Shown: one piece after another, positions 34,784-44,069 of the stretch
Layout of the letters: each line of letters begins with the position of its first letter
How positions within the stretch are numbered: position 1 is the stretch's first letter
NCBI RefSeq assembly: GCF_001400735.1
Contig: NZ_LJPW01000128.1
Coordinates: forward strand, 1-50,691
Length of the DNA stretch: 50,691 bases
Source: Pseudomonas caricapapayae
Lineage (GTDB): Bacteria > Pseudomonadota > Gammaproteobacteria > Pseudomonadales > Pseudomonadaceae
Direction: 5' to 3'
The notes under the pieces: model-generated
Told to the model about the DNA's origin: nothing
What the model saw: only the letters and a program-made list of their open reading frames with translations
Databases searched by the model: none
Program-made: the position numbers and the translations under genes

Positions 34784-35424
34784 TCATACCCAGCTTTCCA
34801 TAGCCTGCTCGAGACTGATGGGTTGCTCAGCCTCATGCGGCATGAAGTCGAACATCTTGTACGGACCGTCCTTGTAGTTCACGTTGGCATACAACATGGC
34901 GAGCAATGCCGATCCACGCTCAACCCGCATGCCGATGTTCAGAGAGCCACGTAGCGCCCGGTACTTCAGCCAGGACCTGAACTCGATCAGGCTGAGGGTT
35001 TCCTTCGCTTCGGCGATGGTGCGCCCGCCGATGCCGGCGAGGACGAGCTCGTGCCAGAACTCTTCGTCGTCGGAGAGGGCTTCGTCTTTCCCAGGTTGTT
35101 GACCTCGGCAATGACTTTCATCAGCGCCATCGTCAGGTTGCCGTCCAGCGCGCCGCGCTCGGGATCAGCGTCACCGGTGATGTCATCTACTGTGAAGACA
35201 GGCTTGCCCTCTTCGTTGCAGATGCTGGCGGCGATCCGGGCGGCATGAACCTCAAGCCTGCCTGCTGCGGAAAGCACATCGTTGATCGCCGTTTGGAACC
35301 CCAGCGGCCTGACGTACACCGTGGCGACAATCTCTTCATCACCCTGCTGCCATTTGATTTCTTTTTCGACCGGGCGACCGGTAAACGCACCGACGCCCCG
35401 CAAGCTTTCAAGACTAAGCTTCAT
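34784..35424 (-). CDS. Tail assembly chaperone GT (made by -1 frameshift)
   Basis: The G frame (35424-34987) contains GGGAAAG at 35092-35086, in the phase G-GGA-AAG, the same slippery heptamer used by lambda. A -1 shift there joins G residues 1-113 to a 100-residue T extension (DEALSDDEEFWHELVLAG, ending EQAMESWV) that stops at TGA 34786-34784. The T part contains LIEFRSWLKYRALRGSLN and YKMFDFMPHE, conserved in tail chaperone extensions. GT and G bring the tape measure and tail tube together. The fusion is a 213-residue protein. Confidence 0.88.
34987..35424 (-). CDS. Tail assembly chaperone G (unshifted product)
   Basis: A 145-residue tail chaperone: residues 1-113 are shared with GT, and the last 32 (rich in Ser, Thr, Pro and basic residues) are read when no frameshift occurs. 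The core (ESLRGVGAFTGRPVEKEIKW) is typical of lambda-like G proteins that act on the tail tube before tape-measure loading. The ratio of G to GT, set by the heptamer at 35092-35086, is normally important for tail assembly. Confidence 0.87.
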   Translation of the reverse strand: MKLSLESLRGVGAFTGRPVEKEIKWQQGDEEIVATVYVRPLGFQTAINDVLSAAGRLEVHAARIAASICNEEGKPVFTVDDITGDADPERGALDGNLTMALMKVIAEVNNLGKTKPSPTTKSSGTSSSSPASAGAPSPKRRKPSA

Positions 35425-35433
35425 GACAACTCC

Positions 35434-35934
35434 TTAGGCGGCCTTGGCTTTACGAACCCAGACGGAACCGCCGGAGCGCTGGATAGTTGCAGCGGTGGTC
35501 ACCACCGTGTTCGCCGCGAAGTCGAAAGGGAAATCTGACACATACCCGTCGTACAGATACCAGGTCCGTGTGGACGGCAGCACGAAGTCATCGCCCTTTG
35601 CGTTGAGCGTCGGAGCGATACCCGCTCCGTCAGCCCAGCCAACCGCCCATGCGATGCTTTCAATGCTGTCGTCTTCCGAAAGCTGGTGAAGTCGCACGTG
35701 CGAAGCGTTGTTCGGGTCGGCATTCACAGTGAGTGACGCTTGGCCCGGAGTGCGTAGGCCGCGCATGTAACGACGAGCCTTGTCGCTTAGACACGTCACC
35801 TCGATTTGGTCAGACGGGTTACCGCCGGGACTGAACGCCGTAGCGCATTCAACTTCGAGAATTTCAAATTTGGTCTTATCAGCTGCGGTGGGCACAAGCG
35901 CAAAGATCTGAGTGCCCTGGGTAAGAATCGCCAT
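35434..35934 (-). CDS. Major tail tube protein
   Basis: A 166-residue tail tube protein of the lambda gpV group. The start at ATG 35934 has GGAG seven bases upstream and gives [13 protein letters not shown]; the frame is open to 36012 through a terminator, which is rejected. The beta-rich pattern and [16 protein letters not shown] fit the tube family. It lies directly upstream of the G/GT chaperone gene, as in lambda-like phages. Confidence 0.88.
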   Translation of the reverse strand: MAILTQGTQIFALVPTAADKTKFEILEVECATAFSPGGNPSDQIEVTCLSDKARRYMRGLRTPGQASLTVNADPNNASHVRLHQLSEDDSIESIAWAVGWADGAGIAPTLNAKGDDFVLPSTRTWYLYDGYVSDFPFDFAANTVVTTAATIQRSGGSVWVRKAKAA

Positions 35935-35957
35935 GATGTTCTCCAAATGACGGACAT

Positions 35958-35980
35958 AAAAAAGCCCGCACATGGCGGGC
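35958..35980 (-). terminator. Intrinsic terminator upstream of the tail tube gene
   Basis: GCCCGC (35980-35975 on the minus strand) pairs with GCGGGC (35969-35964) around five bases, followed by six T (35963-35958). It lies between the tail terminator gene and the tube gene. Confidence 0.82.
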
Positions 35981-35998
35981 CGGATGAATGAGTTTCGG

Positions 35999-36367
35999 CT
36001 ATCTGGGCACAAGCCAGTCGATATCGAAGCTCGACCGGTACAGCTTTGTTTCGGTGTCTTTGCTCTCGCCGCCCCAGCGCGTCACGTTGGCTTGCAGCTC
36101 GATGGCAGTGCTGATGGCCGTAGTCACGGCGCGGGCCGAGGCTGCCGTGGCGCCGTAGACGTCGACCTGCAGCGTGTAGCCGTCGAGGTCCGGACGGCCA
36201 GCGAGGTAGTTTTCCGGGCTGCCGGTGACCAGCTGCCAGACGGCGTAGGGCTTGGCGACACCCTCGGGCGCTTCCCCGAATGGGTACAGCCTTGTCGGAG
36301 ACGCACCCAGAAGCGCAGTCACACCAGCATCAGCAGCGCACACGGCGAATATCGGGGCTGAGTTCAC
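35999..36367 (-). CDS. Tail terminator protein (DUF3168, gpU-like)
   Basis: A 122-residue DUF3168 protein, the family that caps the tail tube in HK97-like siphoviruses. The family pattern is visible in [20 protein letters not shown] and [12 protein letters not shown]. It overlaps the gp10-like gene by four bases (36364-36367) and lies before the tube gene, the conserved order. Confidence 0.88.
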   Translation of the reverse strand: MNSAPIFAVCAADAGVTALLGASPTRLYPFGEAPEGVAKPYAVWQLVTGSPENYLAGRPDLDGYTLQVDVYGATAASARAVTTAISTAIELQANVTRWGGESKDTETKLYRSSFDIDWLVPR

Positions 36368-36864
36368 GCTGTCGTTCCTTTCTTGGCCGCGCGGCGGATG
36401 GCACGGTCTATTGCTTTTTCGTATTCCGTGATGAACGTGTTCGTGGCGAGGCTGATGTTGTCTGCCAGCGCGTTACGCATGAATGGCTTTGCTGCCGAGT
36501 GCGACGTGCCGAACTCGACAAATGCCCAATAACGGGTATCACCGCCAGGGTATCCGGAGTCCTCCCCTTTCGGCTTCGATTTCGGAATCCGGGCGCCGCC
36601 GAGCACACCTACCCGGAATCCAAGGTTGCCACTGGTCTTAAAAAGTCTCCCGTTCCATCGAAGCGCAATGTTCTTGTAGATAGCGGCGGCTGTTTTCGGA
36701 TCATCGATCCGATTGGCGTTTTGCTTCGCGGCATCCGCTACAACTTGAGCTGCCTTTCGAAGTGCTGAGCGCCCGCCCTTGCGCTTCATGTCCTGAGTGA
36801 TCGATTCGAGTTTTCCAACGAGAGAGTCAATACCCTCCAGTTGGAAATCCACTGAGTCAGCCAT
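36364..36864 (-). CDS. HK97 gp10-like head-tail connector protein
   Basis: A 166-residue HK97-gp10 family protein. It begins MADSVDFQLEGIDSLVGKLESI and includes the basic segment RKAAQVVADAAKQNA and YWAFVEFGTSHSAAKPFMRNAL, which mark the family. The ATG at 36864 is used because it overlaps the stop of the upstream head-closure gene; the longer frame to 36987 is a shadow of that gene. It joins head completion to tail attachment. Confidence 0.88.
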   Translation of the reverse strand: MADSVDFQLEGIDSLVGKLESITQDMKRKGGRSALRKAAQVVADAAKQNANRIDDPKTAAAIYKNIALRWNGRLFKTSGNLGFRVGVLGGARIPKSKPKGEDSGYPGGDTRYWAFVEFGTSHSAAKPFMRNALADNISLATNTFITEYEKAIDRAIRRAAKKGTTA

Positions 36865-37195
36865 CGTTGACCCCCTTGGCCACCAAGATGGTGAGATAGT
36901 CCAAACCTGAATCGGGATCGGGCAAAGCCGGGCCTTTGATGTCGTAGGTATCACCCCGGTACAGGATCCGCATCGTCGGCAGCACACCGGCTCGGTAGCG
37001 GATCACCATCCGCGCGGTGGCCTCTGACTGACTGGCCTGGGCAGCAATGAAATCCCTGGCGCTCAACGGCTCGACCGCTGCGGGCACTTTGTCCCATACC
37101 GTTTGCCAGCTCTCAAGCTCTTCACCGGTTTTAGGGTCCTGCAGTTGGCCCAACGCTTGGAACGTGATGCGATGTCGAAGTCGGCCGGCACGCAT
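36857..37195 (-). CDS. Head closure/head-tail joining protein
   Basis: A 112-residue protein of the phage head-tail joining (Phage_H_T_join / SPP1 gp16-like) family, recognised from MRAGRLRHRITFQ at the start and from ILYRGDTYDIKGPALPD near the C-terminus. It closes the portal after packaging. ATG 37195 overlaps the last bases of the gp6-like gene, fitting the compact connector cluster. Confidence 0.87.
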   Translation of the reverse strand: MRAGRLRHRITFQALGQLQDPKTGEELESWQTVWDKVPAAVEPLSARDFIAAQASQSEATARMVIRYRAGVLPTMRILYRGDTYDIKGPALPDPDSGLDYLTILVAKGVNDG

Positions 37196-37671
37196 TACAC
37201 GCCCATCCCGATGCGGTATGGCATCAGCAGCGACTTGGAGGCCAGCGGCAGCTCCGAGGCAATCGTGCCGATTACCACTTCCTCGCGGTTGGCGAAGAGG
37301 TTGCCCAGCTTGAGCAGGCATGCTGCCTGTATGGCCTTGTTGATCACGACGCCGAAGTCGTCCATATCTATCTGCTCAAAGCTTTCAGACAATGACTGGC
37401 GAGCGCGCTCGCGAAGACGGCAGCGAATGTCGGAGTTTTCTGGGTCGTCGGCCAGCTCCAGCGCAGCCCGGTATGCAGCTCTCGCGGCTTGAGTTCGCTG
37501 AATGGTGTCAGCCTTCGCCCTATCCACATCAGCCTGATCGGCATAGAAGCGGCGCTGCAAAAACTGCATAACAGCTTCCTCAGCCGCGCCCAGAAGTTCC
37601 TCCACGAGCGGCTGATCCTCGGATTCTGCGTGCAGGTGATGCATAGCCGTTTCTATACTGATAACAGGCAT
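37195..37671 (-). CDS. Head-tail connector protein (gp6-like)
   Basis: A 158-residue adaptor of the HK97 gp6/YqbG group: an N-terminal helical region (ETAMHHLHAESEDQPLVEELLGAAEEAVMQFL) and a C-terminal family segment (VINKAIQAACLLKLGNLFANREEV). It forms a ring under the portal. The central charged helix (RTQAARAAYRAALELADDPE) is longer than in HK97. It lies between the hypothetical gene 37675 and the head closure gene. Confidence 0.86.
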   Translation of the reverse strand: MPVISIETAMHHLHAESEDQPLVEELLGAAEEAVMQFLQRRFYADQADVDRAKADTIQRTQAARAAYRAALELADDPENSDIRCRLRERARQSLSESFEQIDMDDFGVVINKAIQAACLLKLGNLFANREEVVIGTIASELPLASKSLLMPYRIGMGV

Positions 37672-37674
37672 GTA

Positions 37675-38091
37675 TCACTCCTGAGGCGGTTGGTTCTGCT
37701 CGGTTTGTGGAGGCGAATTCTCGTCCTGAACCGGCGGTCCTTCGCCAGGAACATCAGGTTCAGGATTGCCAGCGGGATCCGGTGTGGTGGAGGTCATAAG
37801 TTTGGCCAACTCGCTTTCGGCTTCTTCTTTCTTGCCGATAAAGTCACCGACCTGAGCGCCCTCAGCGTCGACGATAATCCAGCGCTGCCCCTTCTTGGCA
37901 ATCGTCAGCGCCGAGCGATCACTGAAATTGTTGGTCAGCGCTGCGCCAGCCTCGCTTACGATCTTGCAAAGCTTGAGTTGCTCCAGTTCCTTGGCCAGCC
38001 ATACAGGCGCGGCATAAGGCTCGTTGTCGGTGTCACGGATGGTGCCGCGGTCCTCGTAAGCCCGCAGCGGCTTGATCAATACATCTGACAT
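37675..38091 (-). CDS. Hypothetical protein with Pro/Gln-rich tail, head region
   Basis: A 138-residue protein. Residues 1-90 form a compact domain (DVLIKPLRAYEDRGTIRDTD, then GQRWIIVDAEGAQVGDF). The last 40 are a disordered acidic and Pro/Gln-rich tail (PDVPGEGPPVQDENSPPQTEQ). It lies between the capsid gene and the connector cluster, where many phages encode decoration or head-related proteins; this role is inferred only. A 51-bp gap separates it from the capsid gene. Confidence 0.72.
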   Translation of the reverse strand: MSDVLIKPLRAYEDRGTIRDTDNEPYAAPVWLAKELEQLKLCKIVSEAGAALTNNFSDRSALTIAKKGQRWIIVDAEGAQVGDFIGKKEEAESELAKLMTSTTPDPAGNPEPDVPGEGPPVQDENSPPQTEQNQPPQE

Positions 38092-38142
38092 GTCTCACCT
38101 CGGTGGGCCGGGGGTGCCGGCCGCTTTAGGGGTTGGGGCAGC

Positions 38143-39543
38143 TTAAGCCGCAGCGGCCGCAGCCGTGAGCTTGCCAGTGACGAAGGCTTCGGTACGGTAG
38201 ATGGCAAACGCCAAGCGCTCTTCAGCGCGAAGCGTGACCATGTTGTTCTCGAAGTCCTTGTCGTTCTCCGTGGAAATCAATACTTCAACTTCCATCCGGT
38301 CGAAGATCTGCGCGCCGAGTTTGAAGGCCCCCACCAGGAAGTCGTTTTGCTTCATCGCTTGGGTTGCGACTACAGGGCGATTCCACAGACGAGCCGCAGT
38401 GCCTTCCTGCGGTTGACCGATCAGATAGCGACCCTGGCTGTCTTTGATCAACTCGATCAGAGCCCAGTCAGTTGGGTTGAGCACGATGCCATCCGAAGGG
38501 AACTCTGCCAGCTCGGCTTGCAGAAGGGCCAGGCGAAGCCGATCGATGCGCTGCTCGCCGGTTACGGTCCAGCCAGCTGGAGACGCGTATTGGTTTGCAA
38601 CCGGAACGAGACCTTGCAGATTTGCACCGGCACCGCTGCCGTACAGCAACTGCGACTCTTCAGTGAGCAGCAAGCCATAGCGAGCGCGCGCATCGATGTA
38701 GCTCTGCAAAGCCTTCGCGTCATCCAGAATCTGACGCGACGCTTTGAACAGGTGGGCGATAGTACGAACCGACGCCGTCACCAAGGCAGTCGTGATTTCG
38801 GAATACGGCTTTGCAGAGCCCTCCGCTACGGTCGCGGCATTATTTGTAAAGCCTGTCTCGCGGACGTACTCAAGCGAGCCAGCTTCGGTCTGGCCGGGGG
38901 CAACCAGATCGCGAATGGTGGCCCGACGCATGCCCGGCAGCGCGACAGTGTCCAGGCGCTCCGTGGCCGCCAAGCCACCGGCGGATGTGGTGGTGATAGC
39001 GGCGCGAGGCACGGAAACTCGACGGGAGCCACGGAACGACGAATTGACGCCTTCCATGTGTTCGCTGGTAACAACCAACTCGCCAGCGGACTTCGGAGTC
39101 TCGGTACGCTGTGTGTCGCGATTGGCATTGACAAGCTTTTGCTCGGCTTCCAGCACGCGAGCCTGCAGTTCGCCCTGCTTCATCAGCAACTCGTCAACCT
39201 TGGCCGACGTTTCTTTGCTCAGGCCCTCATGGCGATCGACATTCTTCTGCGCCTGCTCGGCATGTGCCTTGAGCTGATCACCGATGTCCTTGAGGTTGGC
39301 CTGGGTCTGCTTGTACTGGGTTTCGATGTCATCCTCACCGATTTTCCCCATCTGAGCATTCCAGCCGCGATAGTGAGAGGTTCCACGCTTTACGAGCGCA
39401 GTGGAGATACCCACCAGCAGAAGAGAACCCATAACTGCTTCGGGCGTGGCACCGAAGGTCAGCGGGATCAAGGCAGCGATGGACAACACAGCCATCAAGA
39501 ATGCCGGGGACAGACGAAATTTCATCATTGTGTGAAGCCTCAT
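38143..39543 (-). CDS. HK97-fold major capsid protein with hydrophobic N-terminal extension
   Basis: A 466-residue capsid precursor. Residues 165-466 show the HK97 fold pattern (VPGMRR-like region, GSLEYVRETGFTNNAATVAEG, LLYGSGAGANLQGLV). Residues 65-150 are a helical coiled coil, the delta/scaffold domain. Residues 8-50 are unusual: two hydrophobic segments (AFLMAVLSIAALIPLTFGA and VMGSLLLVGISTALV). The start at ATG 39543 overlaps the protease stop as ATGA. A second in-frame ATG at 39351 with GGAA upstream would give a protein without the hydrophobic part. The family is certain; which start is used is not. Confidence 0.88.
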   Translation of the reverse strand: MRLHTMMKFRLSPAFLMAVLSIAALIPLTFGATPEAVMGSLLLVGISTALVKRGTSHYRGWNAQMGKIGEDDIETQYKQTQANLKDIGDQLKAHAEQAQKNVDRHEGLSKETSAKVDELLMKQGELQARVLEAEQKLVNANRDTQRTETPKSAGELVVTSEHMEGVNSSFRGSRRVSVPRAAITTTSAGGLAATERLDTVALPGMRRATIRDLVAPGQTEAGSLEYVRETGFTNNAATVAEGSAKPYSEITTALVTASVRTIAHLFKASRQILDDAKALQSYIDARARYGLLLTEESQLLYGSGAGANLQGLVPVANQYASPAGWTVTGEQRIDRLRLALLQAELAEFPSDGIVLNPTDWALIELIKDSQGRYLIGQPQEGTAARLWNRPVVATQAMKQNDFLVGAFKLGAQIFDRMEVEVLISTENDKDFENNMVTLRAEERLAFAIYRTEAFVTGKLTAAAAAA

Positions 39544-40382
39544 GCGGGAAAGGAAAAGTTGAGTTTCGGTAGGGGTGCCAGGTCCATCTCGACAGCGCGG
39601 GGCTTATCGGACGGGGCAGCGTTTTGCGTACCCCCGCCAGCAGCGCGCGGCGTACTGGACTTGAAATTGGCGAAGAGTTCGCGGCGTTCGCTGCGGGCCA
39701 TTCCGGCTTTTGCCAAAGCGATATCCATAGCCTTCAGCGCGTTACTCTGCTGGGCCTGCTCGTCTTCACGCTCGGTGATTTCGTCAGAAGAGAGAACGGC
39801 CGTTGCAAAACCGAGCTCAACTGCTCGGCGGCCGCGTATGAACGTCTCGTCATCCATCATCTCGGCAATGTCAGCAACGGCCTGGCCGCTGCCTTCCGCG
39901 TAAAGGTCGGCCATCGCAGCGTCGAACTCTTCCATCGTGTTCGCGACATCGCGCAAGTCATGGCGGTTTCCGACTGCAAGCGTCCAGCAGTTGTGGATCA
40001 TGAGAAACCCGCTGCTCGCCACTTCCCGCTTTGCGCCGGCCATGTAAATCACCGATGCAGCCGATGCGGCCAAGCCCAGAACCTTGGTGGTGATCGCCTG
40101 GCTGTGCTCTCGGAGCCGGTTGTAGATGGCCAGGCCTTCGAACATGTCGCCACCTGGCGAATTGATGTAAACGGTGACTGGCTTGTCGCCGATTGAGCGA
40201 AGGGCCGCGTCGATGCGCGAGACGGTAACGCCTTCCCCATACCAGTCCTGGCCAATAACGCCGTAGATGGTGATGGTATCGCTGGTGGACTCCACGGCCG
40301 CTTTGATGGCGGGATTCCATTTATCGAGCGCGCGCGGGCTCAGCTCGCAGTTAAAACTGCCAGCCTTGGATTTTGGTTGCAT
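39540..40382 (-). CDS. ClpP-type prohead maturation protease
   Basis: A 280-residue serine protease of the ClpP/S14 group that cuts the capsid delta domain. The catalytic Ser107 lies in LGLAASAASV and His130 in FLMIHNCW, with the oxyanion segment YINSPGGDMFEGLAIYN upstream. The C-terminal 90 residues are a charged, probably scaffolding extension (MDIALAKAGMARSERRELFANFK). It lies between portal and capsid, the standard HK97 order, and overlaps the capsid gene by four bases. Confidence 0.92.
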   Translation of the reverse strand: MQPKSKAGSFNCELSPRALDKWNPAIKAAVESTSDTITIYGVIGQDWYGEGVTVSRIDAALRSIGDKPVTVYINSPGGDMFEGLAIYNRLREHSQAITTKVLGLAASAASVIYMAGAKREVASSGFLMIHNCWTLAVGNRHDLRDVANTMEEFDAAMADLYAEGSGQAVADIAEMMDDETFIRGRRAVELGFATAVLSSDEITEREDEQAQQSNALKAMDIALAKAGMARSERRELFANFKSSTPRAAGGGTQNAAPSDKPRAVEMDLAPLPKLNFSFPA

Positions 40383-40385
40383 GAT

Positions 40386-41696
40386 TTATTCCTTCGAATT
40401 TGCCGGCTGATCCAGCCAGTTCTGCAGAGCTGCCCTTGCGGCTTGCCCGTCATCGCCCTGACCCAGTTTGTCGATCGGCGAAAGGTTTGTTTGCACAGTT
40501 AGCACACCGGCATTTCCGCCCATTTTGGGCAGGTTTTCCTTCATGCGGCATTCGTCGCGCGTGTAAATGCCGTTTTGCACCATCCCCGAATACAGCGTCG
40601 CGCGGGCGGCGCTGTCAGCACGCAGCAGGCCTTCGATGGAGAACTCCGAGTAGATCTGGCGGCGCTGGGCTGGCGTGAGCAGGTTACGGTTGATGCCCTC
40701 CTCGATCCGGCGCATGTAGCTGCGCAGTGTGAAAGTCAGGAAGCGCAGCAGCTTCTGCTCCAGGCCCGTGCCCCAGTTCGACGCCTTGTCGCTGTAGCCC
40801 ACCATGGTCGGATCGACCATGTAGAAGCGGCAGATCTCCTCGGCGCTGTACTCGCGAGACTCCAGCAGCTGGGCGTCGACCGGGTTGATGCCGATGACCT
40901 TGGCGCTGACGCCCTCCTCCAGCACCGGCGACTTGCCGGCGTTCATGGCGCCGCTGATGCGCTGGACGTAGTCCCGGAAATCATCACGCTGCTTCGGCGA
41001 GAGGGTCTTGTTCACCTCGAAGGCGACCGTCTGGTGCATGCCGTTCTTGAAGGTGGAGCCGGCCACGTCTTCTGCCGACATCGCCGCGCCGAAGACGTCG
41101 GCGCCGTAGGCGATAGGCGACAGGCCGATCTGACCGTCCAGCGAGAACGCCGGGATGTGCATCATGTCGCTGCCCGCGATGTCGCGCAGCTGACCGTTCT
41201 TCTCGCGGTACCGGTAGAGGATTTCGCCATTGTCGGCGACGTCCAGGTCCATGCGGTTGGGCAGCAGAAACTCCAGTGCCACAATCCGGCCGCCGATGCG
41301 GACGATCTCGACGAAGGCATTGCCTCGCAGCAGCATCGAGGCGACCACCGCCTCCCAGAACTGCACGGCGGTCATTCGGCTGTTGGGGTTGGTGTTGATG
41401 ATCCAGTGCAGATCGTCGTCGCTGGCCACCTTGCGGCCGCCGTCGGCCTGGCGCATGTACAGGCCCAAGGGCAGCGTGGCGATCGTCTCGGAGATCAGCC
41501 GGACGCAGGACCAGCAGGCCGCCAAGCGCATCGCCTTGTTAACGGTGATGGTCTTGCCGGTAGCGGACGTGCTGCCGACCGTTTGGGCCCAGATCCCGCC
41601 GGCGCCACCGGATAACGACCGACCGACCCAGTCAATGATCGACGTCTGCGGCGCAGACACCGCGCGGCTCAGTACGGACAGGAAGGACTTAGCCAC
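40386..41696 (-). CDS. Portal protein, HK97 family
   Basis: A 436-residue portal protein that forms the DNA entry ring. Conserved stretches include AACWSCVRLISETIATLPLGLY (residues about 60-80), LLRGNAFVEIVR, MHIPAFSLDG, NWGTGLEQKLLRFLTFTLRSYMRRIEEGIN and FSIEGLLRADSAARATLYSGMVQNGIYTRDECR. It starts at GTG 41696, with GAGGG upstream, overlapping the end of the small membrane gene. Length and motifs are standard. Confidence 0.93.
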   Translation of the reverse strand: MAKSFLSVLSRAVSAPQTSIIDWVGRSLSGGAGGIWAQTVGSTSATGKTITVNKAMRLAACWSCVRLISETIATLPLGLYMRQADGGRKVASDDDLHWIINTNPNSRMTAVQFWEAVVASMLLRGNAFVEIVRIGGRIVALEFLLPNRMDLDVADNGEILYRYREKNGQLRDIAGSDMMHIPAFSLDGQIGLSPIAYGADVFGAAMSAEDVAGSTFKNGMHQTVAFEVNKTLSPKQRDDFRDYVQRISGAMNAGKSPVLEEGVSAKVIGINPVDAQLLESREYSAEEICRFYMVDPTMVGYSDKASNWGTGLEQKLLRFLTFTLRSYMRRIEEGINRNLLTPAQRRQIYSEFSIEGLLRADSAARATLYSGMVQNGIYTRDECRMKENLPKMGGNAGVLTVQTNLSPIDKLGQGDDGQAARAALQNWLDQPANSKE

Positions 41697-41853
41697 TGGT
41701 CAGCCCTCTTCGGATGAATGCCGCCGCGACGAAGCATGACGAAGCGGCGGCAAGAAGCGCCCAGCCCACGCCAAGCAGTACGTATACGCCCGCCACTGCA
41801 AGGGCAAAGCCCAGCAACGCAGTCAGCAGGTACATGATTGATGCTGTATTCAT
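41689..41853 (-). CDS. Small two-helix membrane protein between terL and portal
   Basis: A 54-residue protein read from ATG 41853 to TAA 41689, short but well supported. It overlaps the terL stop as ATGA at its start and the portal GTG at its end. Two hydrophobic segments are clear ([20 protein letters not shown] and [16 protein letters not shown]), ending in positively charged RRG. Comparable tiny membrane proteins occupy this slot in other lambdoid phages; the role is unknown. Confidence 0.75.
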   Translation of the reverse strand: MNTASIMYLLTALLGFALAVAGVYVLLGVGWALLAAASSCFVAAAFIRRGLTSG

Positions 41854-43583
41854 TCGAATATTGGGTCCCGGATTGAATCCATGAATCGGTCCACGCCGCC
41901 ATCGCCGACAATGACTTGCATCATCGCCCGCCCGACCGACATGATTAGTGCCACAGCGCCATCGATCTTGTTGTCATCGCCCTGTTTGATGGGCCGCACT
42001 ACGTCGTCGTTACCGGGCATGTTTTTGCCGATCACGTTGCCGATACACCAGGTCATGATGGGATTGCCGTCATGGTGGAACCTTCCAGCGGTGATAGCCG
42101 CTTCCAGCTCTTTCATGGCGTCGGACATGTTGGTGTAGTTCTGGGTGATGGTGATCGGGTTGAAACCTTCGTCGTCGAGGTCATGGCTCAATCCAGTAGC
42201 ACCATGCGGGTCAATGGGCGATTCACGCAGCGGTGCGTGTTGATTCGCCTCTTTGGTGTCTTCAAGAATTTCGTGGTAATCGATCTCGGCACCATCGGTA
42301 ACCTCGAGGTGTTTCGAGTTCAGCCAGGCCTGGAAGCGTTCGGACATGCGCTTGTTGTCGCTGTCATAAGCGGTGTCGTATGGCACCCAAAACCTGGGAG
42401 CCACGCTGTAGTAATGAATCTTTCCGTCGATCACCCGCCAAAACAGGCGCGCCCTCGAGTTCATGTCCAGCTTTCGCGCAAGGTCGAATCCAGCGATCCA
42501 CTCTTGCCCCTCGAATTGATCGAGCGATAGCGAGGTGTCCTCGCAGGATTTCCAGTCCTCCATGTTGAAAAAGCCGGACTTGGCGCTCACCCAAAGGTTC
42601 AGATGCTTGGTCTTGAACGTGTTGGTGAAACGTGCAGACCGAATCGCTCGAGCCTGCTGGCTTTCCAGATATTCCTGGAACACTGATACCCCGTGGTTGG
42701 GGTTGGCCTTGGCCAACATCTTGGGGTCGGTCCAGTCGTCGCCCTCATCAAGCGTCCAGATCCAGCCGAACAACTCGTCGTCTGGAACCGTGCCAGCCAG
42801 CATCTCGATCACCTGGCGGCGCTTGTCGTAACAAGGCCCTTCGATGTCCGCGCCGGCCGTGGTGATGATGAACATCAGCGGCTGACGCCGCGCCCCCATG
42901 CCGGTAAGCATGGTGTCGTACTGAGCCGAGGTTGGGTGCTCGTGGTATTCATCGACGATGGCGCAGCTGGGCGAAGCACCGTCGCCGGGGTTGCCGATCA
43001 GCGGTTCGAACCGGCTGAAGTCGGACGGGATGTTCATGTTCGAGGCGTTGACCTCAATGCCTGCAGCCTGGATAAGCATTGGCGATTTCGCCACCATCAG
43101 CTTTGCCGGTCTGAAAACCTCCCACGCCTGCTTCTCGGTGGTAGCGCCTGAATAGACTTCGGCACCGAACTCATCGTCGGCAACGAACATGCCTATGCCC
43201 ACACCACCCGCTACAACGGACTTGCCGTTCTTGCGTGGCACCTCCCAGTAGCTTTCGCGGAACCTGCGGTGCCCGCCCTTCTTCTTGACCCATCCAAACG
43301 TGACGGCCAAGCCGAAGAGCTGCCATCCTTCAAGCGTGATCAACTGGCGCTTGAACGCCCATTCACCCTTGGTATGCGGCAATAGCTGGATCAGCTTGAG
43401 TTTTTTCTCAGCCTTGGCCGGATCGAACTTGAATCTGAACCCGCGCTTGCGGCTGGCCGCCAGATCGTCGAAGTGACGTTGAACGGCCTGATGAATGTAA
43501 CGGCAGGCTGGCACTTTCCCACGCAACAGGGACCTTCCCCAAACCATCGCCTTATCGACGTTGGGGTGGGTGGACTTGGCCAT
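41850..43583 (-). CDS. Terminase large subunit
   Basis: A 577-residue packaging motor. The N-terminal ATPase has the Walker A-like EVPRKNGKS, Walker B with the catalytic Glu ([10 protein letters not shown]) and the coupling motif FIITTAGAD. The C-terminal nuclease domain supplies Asp residues, including [10 protein letters not shown]. It belongs to the terminase_1 (HK97/D3-like) group that normally works with a P27-type small subunit and an HNH protein at cos. The ATG at 43583 follows the TerS stop directly. Confidence 0.94.
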   Translation of the reverse strand: MAKSTHPNVDKAMVWGRSLLRGKVPACRYIHQAVQRHFDDLAASRKRGFRFKFDPAKAEKKLKLIQLLPHTKGEWAFKRQLITLEGWQLFGLAVTFGWVKKKGGHRRFRESYWEVPRKNGKSVVAGGVGIGMFVADDEFGAEVYSGATTEKQAWEVFRPAKLMVAKSPMLIQAAGIEVNASNMNIPSDFSRFEPLIGNPGDGASPSCAIVDEYHEHPTSAQYDTMLTGMGARRQPLMFIITTAGADIEGPCYDKRRQVIEMLAGTVPDDELFGWIWTLDEGDDWTDPKMLAKANPNHGVSVFQEYLESQQARAIRSARFTNTFKTKHLNLWVSAKSGFFNMEDWKSCEDTSLSLDQFEGQEWIAGFDLARKLDMNSRARLFWRVIDGKIHYYSVAPRFWVPYDTAYDSDNKRMSERFQAWLNSKHLEVTDGAEIDYHEILEDTKEANQHAPLRESPIDPHGATGLSHDLDDEGFNPITITQNYTNMSDAMKELEAAITAGRFHHDGNPIMTWCIGNVIGKNMPGNDDVVRPIKQGDDNKIDGAVALIMSVGRAMMQVIVGDGGVDRFMDSIRDPIFE

Positions 43584-44069
43584 TTAAGATCTCAGTAGTT
43601 GGGCGAATTCGTTGGTTTCTTTTTCCTTGTTGCCGCCGATAAGGCGTGTCCTGCTGGCCGGGTCCAGACCCAGCATCGAACCGAACGTCACCATTTGCCG
43701 CATCGTTTCGTTCGCGGCGGTCAGCGCCGGGTTTTTCATCGGCCCGCAGGTGGCACCAGTAACCACGATGCCGTGGGCCTGGACTGACTCCTGCGCCATC
43801 CGCCAGTTGTCGTATGCAACGCAGAACGCTTCGACGTTGTGTAAATCAGTTATCGCGACCACGTTTTCGCGCAGAAGCTCGGGAACAATCATCTTCCACA
43901 TCTGCGAAGCGCGGTCGCTGAGCCATTCGGGCGGATCAACATTTGTGATCTTCGAAAAAGCGGGCTCGGCCTTATTCAGCGCGCGTTTGCCGGGATTTCC
44001 GGCTAGTGCTTTCTTGGCGGTCGGCTTGGGTTTGCGACCACGGCCGGCGACCGTGGCGGTACCTCCCAT
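43584..44069 (-). CDS. Terminase small subunit, P27 family
   Basis: A 161-residue P27-type small terminase that recognises the packaging site. The basic N-terminus (AGRGRKPKPTAKKALAGNPGKRALN) is the family hallmark; helices follow with MWKMIVPELLRE and NPALTAANETMRQMVTFGSMLGLDPASRTRL. It lies immediately upstream of terL and 167 bp downstream of the HNH gene. That gap holds short repeats that may be its binding site. Confidence 0.91.
   Translation of the reverse strand: MGGTATVAGRGRKPKPTAKKALAGNPGKRALNKAEPAFSKITNVDPPEWLSDRASQMWKMIVPELLRENVVAITDLHNVEAFCVAYDNWRMAQESVQAHGIVVTGATCGPMKNPALTAANETMRQMVTFGSMLGLDPASRTRLIGGNKEKETNEFAQLLRS

Noticed and set aside
34920..35111. 63-residue Arg-rich minus-strand frame in the G/GT region
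   Set aside because: It is the third frame over the T extension, which is explained by the -1 frameshift product.
38347..39903. 518-residue plus-strand open frame opposite capsid and protease
   Set aside because: It is antisense to two clear phage genes in a high-GC region, has no recognisable domain and looks like a mirror frame.
40575..41615. 346-residue plus-strand open frame opposite the portal gene
   Set aside because: Composition is rich in Asp, Arg, His and Gln as in antisense shadows, and the portal frame is certain.
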